A stretch of 64,000 nt of DNA from Hoeflea sp. YIM 152468. Lineage in GTDB: Bacteria > Pseudomonadota > Alphaproteobacteria > Rhizobiales > Rhizobiaceae. The notes under the pieces were generated by a model. That model made no database searches. It was not told where the DNA came from and saw nothing but the letters and a program-made list of their open reading frames with translations. Positions 21,086-29,955 of the stretch are shown piece by piece (position 1 is the stretch's first letter; every line of letters begins with the position of its first letter). Where the stretch lies: positions 124,001 to 188,000 of the forward strand of contig NZ_JARGET010000003.1 in the NCBI RefSeq assembly GCF_029210485.1. The letters are read 5' to 3'. A program made the position numbers and the translations under genes.

Positions 21086-21189
21086 CAGGACTCCCCCATC
21101 CTCACGCATATTATTCTGCCTCTCCCGACACCGGCACTCCCCCGGCGGCCGCCAGCACCTCTTGCCCAAGCTCCCGGGCGAAGAGAAAC

Positions 21190-21216
21190 CTGCGCCGGCG
21201 AGGTTCGCCAGCGCAG
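21190..21216 (-). other. stem-loop after xylF
   Basis: CTGCGCTGGCGA and TCGCCGGCGCAG form a 12-bp stem with one mismatch around a 3-nt loop, 24 bp downstream of the xylF stop on the minus strand. A weak TTTCTCTT follows. It fits an mRNA 3'-end protector or partial terminator between binding protein and permease. Confidence 0.7.
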
Positions 21217-21240
21217 AACAGTCTCACACCCTTTGGCTGA

Positions 21241-22269
21241 TCAGCAACCGTTTACGCCATCCATGGCGCCTTCGCAGACCTTGTCCTTGGCGATATGTCC
21301 GGCTTCGATGACAACATTGATGTTGTCCTTGGTGATCGGAGTTGGCGCAAGGAAGATCGCGTTCATCTCAACGCCGTTGGCGCCGCCGGACCACTTAACG
21401 GCACCCGGGATATCGGACATGGCCTTGCCATCCGCCAGCATGCCGGCGATGTTGCCAGCGGCCTTGCCAAGAGCACGGGAGTCTTTCCAGACCGACACGG
21501 TCTGGGTGCCGCGGGCAACGCGGTTGAGAGCGGCATGATCGCCATCCTGGCCACCGACCGGAATGTTGAGGCCCTGGGCCGAGAGCGCTGCGATGACGCC
21601 GCCAGCCATGCCGTCGTTTTCCGACAGAACCGCATCAACCTTGTTGTCAGCCGCGGTCAGGATCTGCTCCATGTTCTTCTGGGCATTGTCCGGCTTCCAG
21701 CCATCCGTGAAAGCTTCGCCAACAATCTTGATCTTGCCGGCATCGACGTCCTCGCCGATGACTTCCATCATGCCTTCGAGCAGAAACAGCGCGTTCGGGT
21801 CACCCTTGTCGCCCTTGATGATGGCATAGTTGCCTTCAGGCTGCTGAGCCTTGACGGTTTCGGCGATGATGCGGCCGACGCCCTTGTTGTCGAAGGTCAG
21901 GTAGAAAGCGCGATCATCCTCGATGAGGCGGTCGTAGCCGAGCACCGGAATGCCTTCGGCATCAGCCTTGTCGACCGCTGCGCCGACCGCGCCCGAGTCA
22001 ACAGACAGGATCACCAGAGCGTTGGCGCCCTGGGCGATCAGGCTTTCGACATCGGTCAGCTGCTTGGCAGCGGAAGCCTGTGCGTCAGCCGAGATGTAGG
22101 TGTCGCCATTGGCTTCGATGGCCGCTTTCATGGCGTTTTCGTCGGTTTTCCAGCGCTCTTCCTGAAAGTTGGACCAAGACACGCCGATCACCATGTCCTT
22201 GGCGAAAGTCGCAGTCGACATGGTTAGCGCAATGGCCGTGCCGGCCATCAGAGTAAGAATGGATTTCAT
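21241..22269 (-). CDS. xylF: D-xylose-type ABC transporter substrate-binding protein
   Basis: This 342-residue periplasmic protein has a Sec signal peptide (MKSILTLMAGTAIALTMSTATFA, cleaved before KDM). It matches XylF in several places: ERWKTDENAMK, LVILSVDSGAVG, VLGYDRLIEDDRAFYLTFDN, GNYAIIKGDKGDPNA, DGWKPDNAQK, SAQGLNIPVGGQDGD and GTQTVSVWKD. XylF binds D-xylose, although relatives in this group bind other pentoses or hexoses. The ATG follows TTGGGAGGACACT. A 21-bp perfect dyad lies about 90 bp upstream and a ROK repressor is divergently encoded. Confidence 0.9.
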   Translation of the reverse strand: MKSILTLMAGTAIALTMSTATFAKDMVIGVSWSNFQEERWKTDENAMKAAIEANGDTYISADAQASAAKQLTDVESLIAQGANALVILSVDSGAVGAAVDKADAEGIPVLGYDRLIEDDRAFYLTFDNKGVGRIIAETVKAQQPEGNYAIIKGDKGDPNALFLLEGMMEVIGEDVDAGKIKIVGEAFTDGWKPDNAQKNMEQILTAADNKVDAVLSENDGMAGGVIAALSAQGLNIPVGGQDGDHAALNRVARGTQTVSVWKDSRALGKAAGNIAGMLADGKAMSDIPGAVKWSGGANGVEMNAIFLAPTPITKDNINVVIEAGHIAKDKVCEGAMDGVNGC

Positions 22270-22356
22270 AGTGTCCTCCCAAGACTAGACCTGCCGGACT
22301 GGTCTCTCCTGCCCGGTCAATGCTCAACTGTGCGAGCGGCCAGCAAAGGCAAGCTT

Positions 22357-22377
22357 TTTTCTCGACAGTCGAGAAAA
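22357..22377. promoter_or_regulatory. perfect 10+1+10 dyad upstream of xylF, candidate ROK (XylR) operator
   Basis: TTTTCTCGAC-A-GTCGAGAAAA is a perfect inverted repeat. It lies 88-108 bp upstream of the xylF start and about 490 bp from the ROK gene start. A CTGACA that could serve as a leftward -35 element lies just upstream on the minus strand, so repressor binding would block xylF transcription. Confidence 0.7.
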
Positions 22378-22862
22378 TTAATGTCAGGGTTCCCGCATGC
22401 TGTCAACACACCCGGTGAAGGAGGAAGCTCCGGGGTTCAATAAAGCCACACAAGAGTATTCGGCGCCACAACAGCATCGCATCTGCGGCGCGACGGAAAT
22501 TGCGCAGCGGAGGTCTGGCATAGGAACTGATCCGCAGAAGAAGGGGACACTTCATGACCAATAGTGCGTCCGTGCATGTGCCACGCCAATTTCCCACCGG
22601 CCGTTGCTTTGCATAGCAACGCGTTGCAACTGCGGCAAGAAATCTGCTGTCTCGCGTCAGTGGATCGATTGCCGGCGCGCCCTGCCTGCCCACGCCTCCT
22701 ACGCACAATCCTGGTCTGGTACCGCCGAACAGCGGTGCGCGGGACGCCGCAGACCCCTGACAATGCGGCAGTGGTTTGCCACACATGTCCAATGGACACA
22801 TGGCGACGGTCATTGCGGCGCAGCACTTCGGTCACGAGCCGGAAAAGGCAGGGTGGAGTTTC
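22378..22862. other. 485-bp divergent gap with two further palindromes, no credible gene
   Basis: Several frames are open here, but none has recognisable protein character. Two short dyads stand out: GCAACGCGTTGC at 22616-22627 and TGTCCA-A-TGGACA at 22786-22798. The second is 65 bp upstream of the ROK start and could be an autoregulatory operator. The unusually long leader before the ROK gene is unexplained. Confidence 0.45.
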
Positions 22863-24095
22863 ATGCTGACCAGATCCAGTACCGAACTTGTACGCCAGCA
22901 GAATCGGGCGCTCGTGCTGGAAGCGCTGCGCCAGCAAAGCGGCCAGTCGCATACCGACCTGGCGCTGGAGACAGGCCTTGCGTCGGCAACCGTTACCGCG
23001 ATCACCCGCGATCTGGAAAACGAGCGTGTCATCGAGCGGTCGGAGGCTCCGCCTGCAGGCGGCCGCGGGCGGCCACGGGTTCTTTTCAAACAACGCCGCA
23101 CGGCCGCCTATGCAGCCTTTGTCCGGATATCCTCCGATGCGTTCCAGTATTCGATGGTGGATTATTCGGGCACGCTGATCGACCGGGTCGAGGAAAAACG
23201 CGAAAACACCGGTCAGAAGGTGGAAGCGTTCGCCAATGACATTCGTGCTGCCCTCGTCCGGTTGGTGGAGCGGACCCGGATTTCACGCGAGGATCTGAAA
23301 GCGATCTCGATTTCCTCGAAGGGGCTGGTGGCGGACGACAACACAACGCTGCTGTGGTCTCCGGTGTTGGGCAGTCAGCAAATCAATCTGCGCACGACGC
23401 TTGCACCCGATTGGAAGGCCAATGTCACGCTCAGCCATGAAAGCCGGCTTGTCGCCAGCGCGTTGCACACCGCGTTAGCCCGTCAGGAAGGCAAACCCAT
23501 ACCGCGTCTGGCTGCCCTGTCGCTCGGCCACTCCATCGGGCTTGGCGTTGTCCATACCGGAGCTGATGGCGCAACTTGGGCCCGTGCGCCGGTCTTCGGA
23601 CATATGATCCATACGCATGGCGGCGCGCTGTGCCGCTGTGGATCACACGGCTGTATCGAAGCTTATGCGGGGTTCTACGCAATCCTGCGCACCGCGTTCG
23701 AAGTGCCTCCCACGACCATTCCCGCCAGCTTCGTCCCGTTTCGGGAGGTTGAGAAAATTGCGATTTTGGCCCGGCGGGGCGACCGGATGGCCGAGTTTGC
23801 CTTCCGGCAGGCCGGAACGGCGCTCGGCAACGGGCTAGCGCGCTTGATCAGCCTGCACGGCAAGATGCCGGTGGTTTTCACCGGACCGGGCATCCGCTTT
23901 TTCGATCTGATGCGACCGGGCATTGACCAGGGTCTGTCCGCTTCCCTCGGCATCCGGATCGAAGGCCCCCCAGACATCTCGCTTTCGCTCGACGAGGAAC
24001 GCCTCGTTTATGAAGGCCACCTCAATCATACCATGGCGGCTATCGACCGCGATGTCATAGCGGCCAAGATCAATGGACAGGGAGGATCACCATGA
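22863..24095 (+). CDS. ROK-family transcriptional repressor (XylR-like)
   Basis: I start at 22863 (MLTRSSTELVRQQNRALVLE, 410 residues) because GGTGGAG precedes it and homology begins there; an upstream ATG at 22776 is less likely. Residues ~10-60 form a MarR-like winged HTH (SHTDLALETGLASATVTAIT). The ROK domain follows, with the zinc site GHMIHTHGGALCRCGSHGC (residues ~246-264). The position of the kinase catalytic Asp (usually NDANAAALGE) reads HESRLVASA, so it is a regulator and not a sugar kinase. It diverges from xylFHG and its stop overlaps the next start (ATGA), so it heads an operon with the two secreted-protein genes below. Confidence 0.88.
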   Translation: MLTRSSTELVRQQNRALVLEALRQQSGQSHTDLALETGLASATVTAITRDLENERVIERSEAPPAGGRGRPRVLFKQRRTAAYAAFVRISSDAFQYSMVDYSGTLIDRVEEKRENTGQKVEAFANDIRAALVRLVERTRISREDLKAISISSKGLVADDNTTLLWSPVLGSQQINLRTTLAPDWKANVTLSHESRLVASALHTALARQEGKPIPRLAALSLGHSIGLGVVHTGADGATWARAPVFGHMIHTHGGALCRCGSHGCIEAYAGFYAILRTAFEVPPTTIPASFVPFREVEKIAILARRGDRMAEFAFRQAGTALGNGLARLISLHGKMPVVFTGPGIRFFDLMRPGIDQGLSASLGIRIEGPPDISLSLDEERLVYEGHLNHTMAAIDRDVIAAKINGQGGSP

Positions 24096-25531
24096 TCAGT
24101 TCAGCACCGGGAGGACGATGGAGACGGCTTTTTGCCACACTGCTTGGACTGCAGTTCGCGTTGGCCGCCACCGCGAGCGCTGACGAACCGTGGGCCGAAC
24201 GCACAGCGGCGCTCGGTGCAATCAGCGTCATGCCAAGCGGGGTTTTGCCGAAAGATGAATTGGAGCGCTTGATCGACATCGGCGAAGCCCTGTTTCGAGC
24301 CAATTTCACCACCCTGGACGGTGTCGGGCGGCCGCAGGCAACTCAGGCCATTGACCCGACGCGGCGCAAACACCCGCGCGCGCAGATGTTTTTCCGAACC
24401 GCCGGCCCGGATGCCGGTTCCTGCGCCGCCTGTCACAACCAGCCCGCAATCGGCGGAGCCGGTGACTTTGTCGCCAATGTGTTTACTTCCGAGGGCTTTG
24501 AAAGCGCCGATTTCGATTCCCTTGATCCACAGTTTTCCAGTGAACGCGGGACCAATCATCTCTTTGGCGCCGGTCTCATCGAGCTGCTGGCCCGTGAGAT
24601 GAGCCACGACCTGCACACCATCCGCAGCAAGGCTCTTGCGCGCGCGCGCGCCGAAGGCGCGGCGGTGCGGCTTGCCCTGCAGACGAAAGGCGTTGCCTTC
24701 GGGCATATTACCGCCGAGCCGGACGGTTCAGTCAATCTCGACGAGCTAGATGGCCTCGACACAGACCTCGTCATCCGCCCGTTCAGCCAGAAAGGCGTGA
24801 TGACCTCGCTGAGACAATTCACCGTCAACGCGCTCAACCATCACCACGGCATGCAGTCCGATGAGCGTTACGGCGCGCGCTGGACCGGTTCTGACGATTT
24901 TGACGGCGACGGCACTTTCGCCGAAATCTCCACCGGCGACGTCTCCGCGCTGGTAGCCTGGCAGGCGACACTGCGCGCTCCGGTGCGGGTGGTTCCCGAC
25001 ATTGAAGGATGGGCCGAGGCCGCAGAACGGGGCGAGGCAGCCTTTACCGATCTTGGCTGTGCGAGTTGTCACCGCCCTGCCCTGCCGCTTGACTCTCTGT
25101 CCTTTGCCGATCCGGGTCCGCTGGATCTGGCGGGCACCCTGAACGACCGGCAGGTCAGCGACACGGCAATTTACGACATCGCCTTGCTGGATTGGGCAGC
25201 AGATCTGCCCCGCGATGCCGCGGGCCGGGTGCTGGTGCCGTTGTATGGTGACCTCAAGCGATATGTGATGACCGACAGTCAGATCGATGCACTTGGCAAT
25301 GAGCTTCTGTCGCAGCGGTTTGTTGACCGCAATATTTTCCAGACGGCAGAACTGTGGGGCGTCGGGTCGACACAGCCCTATGGTCACAGGAATGATTTCA
25401 GCAGTCTGCATGACATCATCCTCGCCCATGGCGGCGCCGGGCGCAGCGCTCGGGACGCCTATGCCGCCGCGTCCGATTCGGAAAAATCGGCGCTGATTGC
25501 CTTTCTCAAGACCCTGGTGATTTTGCCATGA
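24092..25531 (+). CDS. di-heme oxidoreductase (DHOR/DUF1111 family), periplasmic c-type cytochrome
   Basis: This 479-residue protein has an N-terminal signal sequence (RRLFATLLGLQFALAATASA, cleaved near residue 30). Two CxxCH haem-attachment sites are present: CAACH at 111-115 and CASCH at 323-327. It also has LFGAGLIELL and VMTSLRQFTVNALNHHHGMQ, typical of the DHOR family, and a DFDGDGTF loop (~269-276) resembling a Ca2+ site. These proteins are distant relatives of MauG/CcpA di-haem peroxidases, and their physiological substrates are mostly unknown. The start overlaps the ROK stop and the end overlaps the CRTAC1 start (ATGA in both), so the three genes form one translational unit. Confidence 0.88.
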   Translation: MISSAPGGRWRRLFATLLGLQFALAATASADEPWAERTAALGAISVMPSGVLPKDELERLIDIGEALFRANFTTLDGVGRPQATQAIDPTRRKHPRAQMFFRTAGPDAGSCAACHNQPAIGGAGDFVANVFTSEGFESADFDSLDPQFSSERGTNHLFGAGLIELLAREMSHDLHTIRSKALARARAEGAAVRLALQTKGVAFGHITAEPDGSVNLDELDGLDTDLVIRPFSQKGVMTSLRQFTVNALNHHHGMQSDERYGARWTGSDDFDGDGTFAEISTGDVSALVAWQATLRAPVRVVPDIEGWAEAAERGEAAFTDLGCASCHRPALPLDSLSFADPGPLDLAGTLNDRQVSDTAIYDIALLDWAADLPRDAAGRVLVPLYGDLKRYVMTDSQIDALGNELLSQRFVDRNIFQTAELWGVGSTQPYGHRNDFSSLHDIILAHGGAGRSARDAYAAASDSEKSALIAFLKTLVILP

Positions 25532-27177
25532 CCCATCTTCAATCCACCCTTGCCCTCGGCGCTCTTTGCTTCCTTGCTCTGAACCACTCCGCTGGTGCCC
25601 AGCCCGCCTTTACCGCGGATGTCCCGATACTCCACGAAGAAGCGGCCAGCGCGGGCATCAACCAAACCTACACGGGAGGATGGGAATATTTTGTCGGCGG
25701 CGGTGCCGCGAGTTTCGATTGCAATGGCGATCGCCTTCCCGATCTCCTGATCGCCGGCGGCTCTTCGCCAGCCAGGTTTTTTGTCAATGAAAGCCCCACC
25801 GGTGGCGCTCTGTCCTTCAGGCAGCTTGAAACAGGCCTGGAGGCCGAAGACCTGACCGGCGTTCTGGGCGCCTATCCGCTGGATATCGACAATGACGGGC
25901 ATACGGACCTGGTCCTGCTCCGGCTCGGGCGCAATCTTGTGCTCAAGGGCGGACCCGATTGCACATTCGAGAAAGCCAACCGGACCTTTTCCATCGATGG
26001 CGGACGCGCCTGGTCGACGGGAATGTCAGCCACCTGGGAGAAGGGCAATATCTTTCCCACTCTCGCCATCGGCAATTATGTTGACCGCTCGGCCCCGGGA
26101 ACGCCCTTCGGAACCTGCGAGCCCAACCAGTTGCTCAGACCCGCGCCGGGTGAGGTGCCCGACTATTCGGAATCCATGCGTCTGGAACCGGGCTACTGCG
26201 CCTTGTCGGTGCTGTTTACCGACTGGAACCGCTCGGGACGCCGCGACCTGCGGATCACCAATGACAGGCAATATTATCGTGGCGGAGAAGAACAATTGTG
26301 GGAAATGCCCGAGGGCCGCCCTCCCCGTCTCTACTCCGCTTCGCAAGGCTGGCAGCGGTTGACCATCTGGGGCATGGGTATCGCCGAAACGGATTTCGAT
26401 GCCGATGGCCTGCCGGAATATGCGCTGACGTCGATGGGCGATACCAAACTGCAAAAGCTTGATGACGAGGCCGGCGAAGACCGGCCTACCTATCGCGACA
26501 TCGCTTTCGAGAAGGGCGCCACCGCGCAGCGGCCCTACACAGGCGATGACCCGAAACCCTCAACCGGCTGGCACAGCCAGTTCGCCGATATCAACAATGA
26601 CACCAAAATCGATCTTTTCATCGCCAAAGGTAATGTGCAGGCGATGTCTGATTTCGCCAGCTTCGACCCCGACAACCTGCTGCTGGGCGGGTACGACGAC
26701 ACATTTCATGAGCACGGCATGCAGGCAGGTCTTGCGCTTGATACACGCGGCCGCGGCGCCGTGGTGGAGGATTTCAACATGGATGGCATGCTGGATCTGC
26801 TGGTTGTCAACCGCGAACACCCCGCAAGCCTGTTCCGCAATCTTGGAGCAGCGACGGAGTGGGGGCACCGGCCGCTGGGCAACTGGGTCAAGATCGAACT
26901 CGACAATGGCACGGTCAATCCGGCGGCCGTCGGGGCGCTGATATCCGTGCGTACCGGCACAAGAACCCAAACGCGCCGGATCCAGGTGGGAGGCGGACAT
27001 GCTTCAGGCCAGGCGGGCTTCACGCATCTGGGTTTGGGTGTGTCCGAGCGTGCGACGATCCGCGTGCAATGGCCTGACGGCGAATGGAGTCACCCTTACC
27101 GGGTGTTTGCCAACCAGCACGTCAAGATCATTCGTGGTGAAGCCAACGCCCGCTATTGGTATCCGGTCACGCGATAG
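25528..27177 (+). CDS. secreted FG-GAP/UnbV (CRTAC1-family) beta-propeller protein
   Basis: This 549-residue protein has a Sec signal peptide (residues ~1-24). At least five FG-GAP calcium-type loops are visible: FDCNGDRLPDLLIAGG, LDIDNDGHTDLVL, TDFDADGLPEYALTSMGD, ADINNDTKIDLFIAKGN and EDFNMDGMLDLLVVN. A C-terminal ASPIC/UnbV module follows (NWVKIELDNGTVNPAAVGALISV through VQWPDGEWSHPYRVFANQ). The fold is an extracytoplasmic beta-propeller that usually binds Ca2+ and partner proteins or glycans. It is translationally coupled to the di-haem protein, which suggests a complex or an enzyme-substrate pair (inference). No catalytic motif is evident. Confidence 0.88.
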   Translation: MTHLQSTLALGALCFLALNHSAGAQPAFTADVPILHEEAASAGINQTYTGGWEYFVGGGAASFDCNGDRLPDLLIAGGSSPARFFVNESPTGGALSFRQLETGLEAEDLTGVLGAYPLDIDNDGHTDLVLLRLGRNLVLKGGPDCTFEKANRTFSIDGGRAWSTGMSATWEKGNIFPTLAIGNYVDRSAPGTPFGTCEPNQLLRPAPGEVPDYSESMRLEPGYCALSVLFTDWNRSGRRDLRITNDRQYYRGGEEQLWEMPEGRPPRLYSASQGWQRLTIWGMGIAETDFDADGLPEYALTSMGDTKLQKLDDEAGEDRPTYRDIAFEKGATAQRPYTGDDPKPSTGWHSQFADINNDTKIDLFIAKGNVQAMSDFASFDPDNLLLGGYDDTFHEHGMQAGLALDTRGRGAVVEDFNMDGMLDLLVVNREHPASLFRNLGAATEWGHRPLGNWVKIELDNGTVNPAAVGALISVRTGTRTQTRRIQVGGGHASGQAGFTHLGLGVSERATIRVQWPDGEWSHPYRVFANQHVKIIRGEANARYWYPVTR

Positions 27178-27189
27178 GCCCGGACGCCT

Positions 27190-27924
27190 TCACTGAATAA
27201 AGCCGACGCGCAAGGCATAGGCTACGGCCTGGGTTCGATTGACGGCGTCGAATTTTCGTGCCGCGTTGTTGAGATAATGATTGACCGTGTGTTCCGACAG
27301 GCCAAGGATCTGGGCAATTTCCGCCGATGTCTTGCCCTTGGATGTCCAGATCAGGCATTCATGCTCGCGCTCCGTCAGCGGTGAATCCGCTTTTGGCGGC
27401 TTGGCTGAGACCTGACGAAGCTTGTTGTGCGCAAGGTGTCCACAAAGTGTCAGCTCCGCTGTCTCACCGAAACTCAAGGGCGCCCGGTTGCCAACAAAGC
27501 AAACCGCTGCTGGCCCGTGATCGGGGTGATAGACCGGGACAATGAACCAGTAATTCTGATGATATCTGGAAGCGACGCTTTCGGCGAAGCTCATGAAACT
27601 GTTTCGCGGCACAGAACAGGAACCGTCAACCCTGTATTCGACTGGCGCGCCGGCATCCCGGAGGGCATCCGTCAATGGATTGCTGGTCAAACAGTTGTCT
27701 GCTGGATTTCCCTGAACGATATCAGAGGGAGCCGAGGTAATGACAACGTCCTCGGAGAAAGAGCCTGTGCTGACACCGGGCGTGTCGACAACAAGAAAAT
27801 ACCGGAACGCGTAAGTCTCCGTGATCTCCCGAAGCAGCCTGAGAAGATCAAATTGCGTCGCGCACGCTTCCAAACGCTGGTGGACAGTCTGCAACGCGCC
27901 CAATTGCCGGCCCTGAGCAGTCAT
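27190..27924 (-). CDS. LuxR-family transcriptional regulator (solo)
   Basis: This is a 244-residue regulator. The C-terminal LuxR HTH spans ~182-244 (PLTEREHECLIWTSKGKTSA, then LSEHTVNHYLNNAARKF). The N-terminal 170 residues look like the autoinducer-binding fold (FRYFLVVDTPGV, then YHQNYWFIVPVYHPDHGPAA), though the usual acyl-homoserine-lactone pocket residues are not obvious by eye. No luxI gene is in the window. The gene converges on the CRTAC1 gene (12 bp between stops) and diverges from an acyl-CoA synthetase. Confidence 0.85.
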   Translation of the reverse strand: MTAQGRQLGALQTVHQRLEACATQFDLLRLLREITETYAFRYFLVVDTPGVSTGSFSEDVVITSAPSDIVQGNPADNCLTSNPLTDALRDAGAPVEYRVDGSCSVPRNSFMSFAESVASRYHQNYWFIVPVYHPDHGPAAVCFVGNRAPLSFGETAELTLCGHLAHNKLRQVSAKPPKADSPLTEREHECLIWTSKGKTSAEIAQILGLSEHTVNHYLNNAARKFDAVNRTQAVAYALRVGFIQ

Positions 27925-28240
27925 GTGCCTTCAGGCCCCGCAACACACGGCCTCTGCCCGGACGACTTCGTGACTGCGACGGAACTGGTGATTCCGAAAA
28001 ACTTCCTGATCTGCAATCTGCTCATCCAATCCACAAACCACTACCGAAATCACCGCATTGGATGTAGCGCCGTAGACGCATACTGAACCCAAGACCAGGA
28101 CCAAATCCGCGTATACTTAAGACTATACTAAATTGCAACACATTCAAATCTATAGATCTGCGCCAGTTTGGTGTTGTCTCCCTTCTCTATCCGGCGCTAC
28201 TGTTTCCTCTGGATGAGGACAAAAACAAGATGGGGATCAA
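27925..28240. other. 316-bp divergent gap with an imperfect dyad
   Basis: No gene is supported. The last 120 bp are AT-rich. GTATACTTAAGACTATAC (28111-28128) is an 18-bp imperfect palindrome with GTATA/TATAC arms, and it overlaps TTAA-N7-CTAA (28117-28131), one base from a full CtrA site. It lies about 110 bp upstream of the acyl-CoA synthetase and may control it. Confidence 0.4.
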
Positions 28241-29869
28241 ATGCTTGGAATGATGCAGGAGTGGCCGCTGCTTTGCCACAAGGTACTCGATCATGCGGCG
28301 ACCTATCACGGACAGAGAGAAATTGTGTCGCGGTCTGTCGAAGGACCCTTTCATCGAACCAGCTATGCGGCGGTTCGCGGCCGCTCTCTCCAACTCGCCC
28401 AAAGACTCGACCGAGACGGCTACGGCGTCGGTGACCGCATTGCGACCATGGCCTGGAACACCTGGCGCCATCTGGAGAGCTGGTACGGGATTTTGGGGAT
28501 CGGGGCGATCTACCACACCCTCAATCCGCGGCTTTTTCCCGAACAGATCACCTGGATCATGAACGATGCCGAAGATCGCATGCTGTTTGTGGATCTCACC
28601 TTCGTCAAACTGGTCGAGATGATCGCGCCAAACGTTCCCAGCCTCGAACGCATTGTGATTCTGACAGACGACGCGCACATGCCGGAAACCTCGCTCATCA
28701 ACGCGGTTTCCTATGAAAGCTATCTTGCAGAAACTGATGGCGACTTCGCATGGGCCGATTTCGACGAAAGAACCGCAGCCGGGATGTGCTACACGTCCGG
28801 GACCACCGGCGATCCCAAAGGCGTGATCTATTCGCACCGGTCGAATGTGCTGCATGCAATGGCGGCCTTGCAGCCGGACATGCTCAACCTGTCCTCCAAA
28901 GACCGGCTGATGCCGGTGGTGCCATTGTTTCACGCCAACGGCTGGTCCACGGCATTCTCGGGCCCGATGGCGGGCTGCACAATGGTATTGCCCGGCGCGG
29001 GAATGGATGGCGCATCGATCTACGAGATTTTGACTGAGGAAAAAGTCACGATCACGGCAGCGGTGCCAACCATCTGGCTGATGCTGCTTCAGCACATGGA
29101 AAAAATTGGTGGACAGCTGCCTGACCTGTCCCGCGTGGTGATCGGTGGTTCGGCTTGTCCGCGCGCAATCACGCAAGCTTTCCAGGACATCTACGGGGTC
29201 GAGGTCATCCATGCCTGGGGCATGACTGAAATGAGCCCGCTCGGGACAATTTGTTCGCTAAAACCCGAATACAGCCATCTGGAGGGCGCGGCCAAACTCG
29301 ATCTCCAGGTCAAGCAGGGGCATCCGCCTTTTACGGTCGAGATGAAAATTACCGATGACGCAAACAGCGAGTTGCCCTGGGATGGCAAAACCTTCGGCCG
29401 GCTGAAGGTTCGCGGTCCCGCAGTCTCCTCATCCTATTACAAGGACCGCGGCGCCGACCAATTCGAGACCGGAGGCTGGTTCGATACCGGCGACGTCGCC
29501 CATATCAACGCCTCGGGCTACATGGAAATCACCGACCGGGCCAAAGACGTGATCAAATCCGGCGGCGAGTGGATCTCCACGATCGAAATCGAGAATCTGG
29601 CTGTGGGACATCCCGATGCGGCCGAAGCCGCAGTGATCGGCGTTGCGCATCCGAAATGGGACGAGCGGCCACTGCTGGTGGTGGTCATCAAGGATGGGCG
29701 CACGCCGACGAAACAATCGATGCTCGACTTTCTCGATGGAAAGATCGCCAAATGGTGGATGCCCGATGACGTGGTTTTCGTTGACGAGATTCCGCACACG
29801 GCGACGGGCAAAATCCAGAAGACGGTGTTGCGCGACCGGTTCAAGGATTACCGTCTGCCAACCGCCTGA
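28241..29869 (+). CDS. fatty-acyl-CoA synthetase (AMP-binding, AlkK/FadD-like)
   Basis: This 542-residue ANL-family enzyme has the P-loop-like [11 protein letters not shown] at 184-194, [12 protein letters not shown] in the adenylate-binding region, WFDTGDVA, and the C-terminal catalytic-lysine segment [10 protein letters not shown]. It activates a carboxylic acid, probably a medium- or long-chain fatty acid, with ATP and CoA in the cytoplasm. The NPRLFPEQ and [10 protein letters not shown] segments are typical of the AlkK-type branch. It is monocistronic, divergent from the LuxR gene and convergent with the UgpC-type ATPase. The exact chain length cannot be read from sequence. Confidence 0.92.
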   Translation: MLGMMQEWPLLCHKVLDHAATYHGQREIVSRSVEGPFHRTSYAAVRGRSLQLAQRLDRDGYGVGDRIATMAWNTWRHLESWYGILGIGAIYHTLNPRLFPEQITWIMNDAEDRMLFVDLTFVKLVEMIAPNVPSLERIVILTDDAHMPETSLINAVSYESYLAETDGDFAWADFDERTAAGMCYTSGTTGDPKGVIYSHRSNVLHAMAALQPDMLNLSSKDRLMPVVPLFHANGWSTAFSGPMAGCTMVLPGAGMDGASIYEILTEEKVTITAAVPTIWLMLLQHMEKIGGQLPDLSRVVIGGSACPRAITQAFQDIYGVEVIHAWGMTEMSPLGTICSLKPEYSHLEGAAKLDLQVKQGHPPFTVEMKITDDANSELPWDGKTFGRLKVRGPAVSSSYYKDRGADQFETGGWFDTGDVAHINASGYMEITDRAKDVIKSGGEWISTIEIENLAVGHPDAAEAAVIGVAHPKWDERPLLVVVIKDGRTPTKQSMLDFLDGKIAKWWMPDDVVFVDEIPHTATGKIQKTVLRDRFKDYRLPTA

Positions 29870-29955
29870 CACGGTGCTCGTCCACATGCTCGCCCGAGCA
29901 GAAGGACGCGAGCGCATTTCCACCTCGGGTTCTTTGACGATCCAATCCGGTTCGA

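Noticed and set aside
22403-22813. Minus-strand frame of 136 codons in the xylF/ROK gap
   Set aside because: No signal peptide, motif or ribosome-binding site supports it, and it covers the palindromes expected of a regulatory region.
22863-24095. ROK protein as a sugar kinase
   Set aside because: It has an N-terminal winged HTH, and the catalytic NDAN-type motif reads HESRLVASA.
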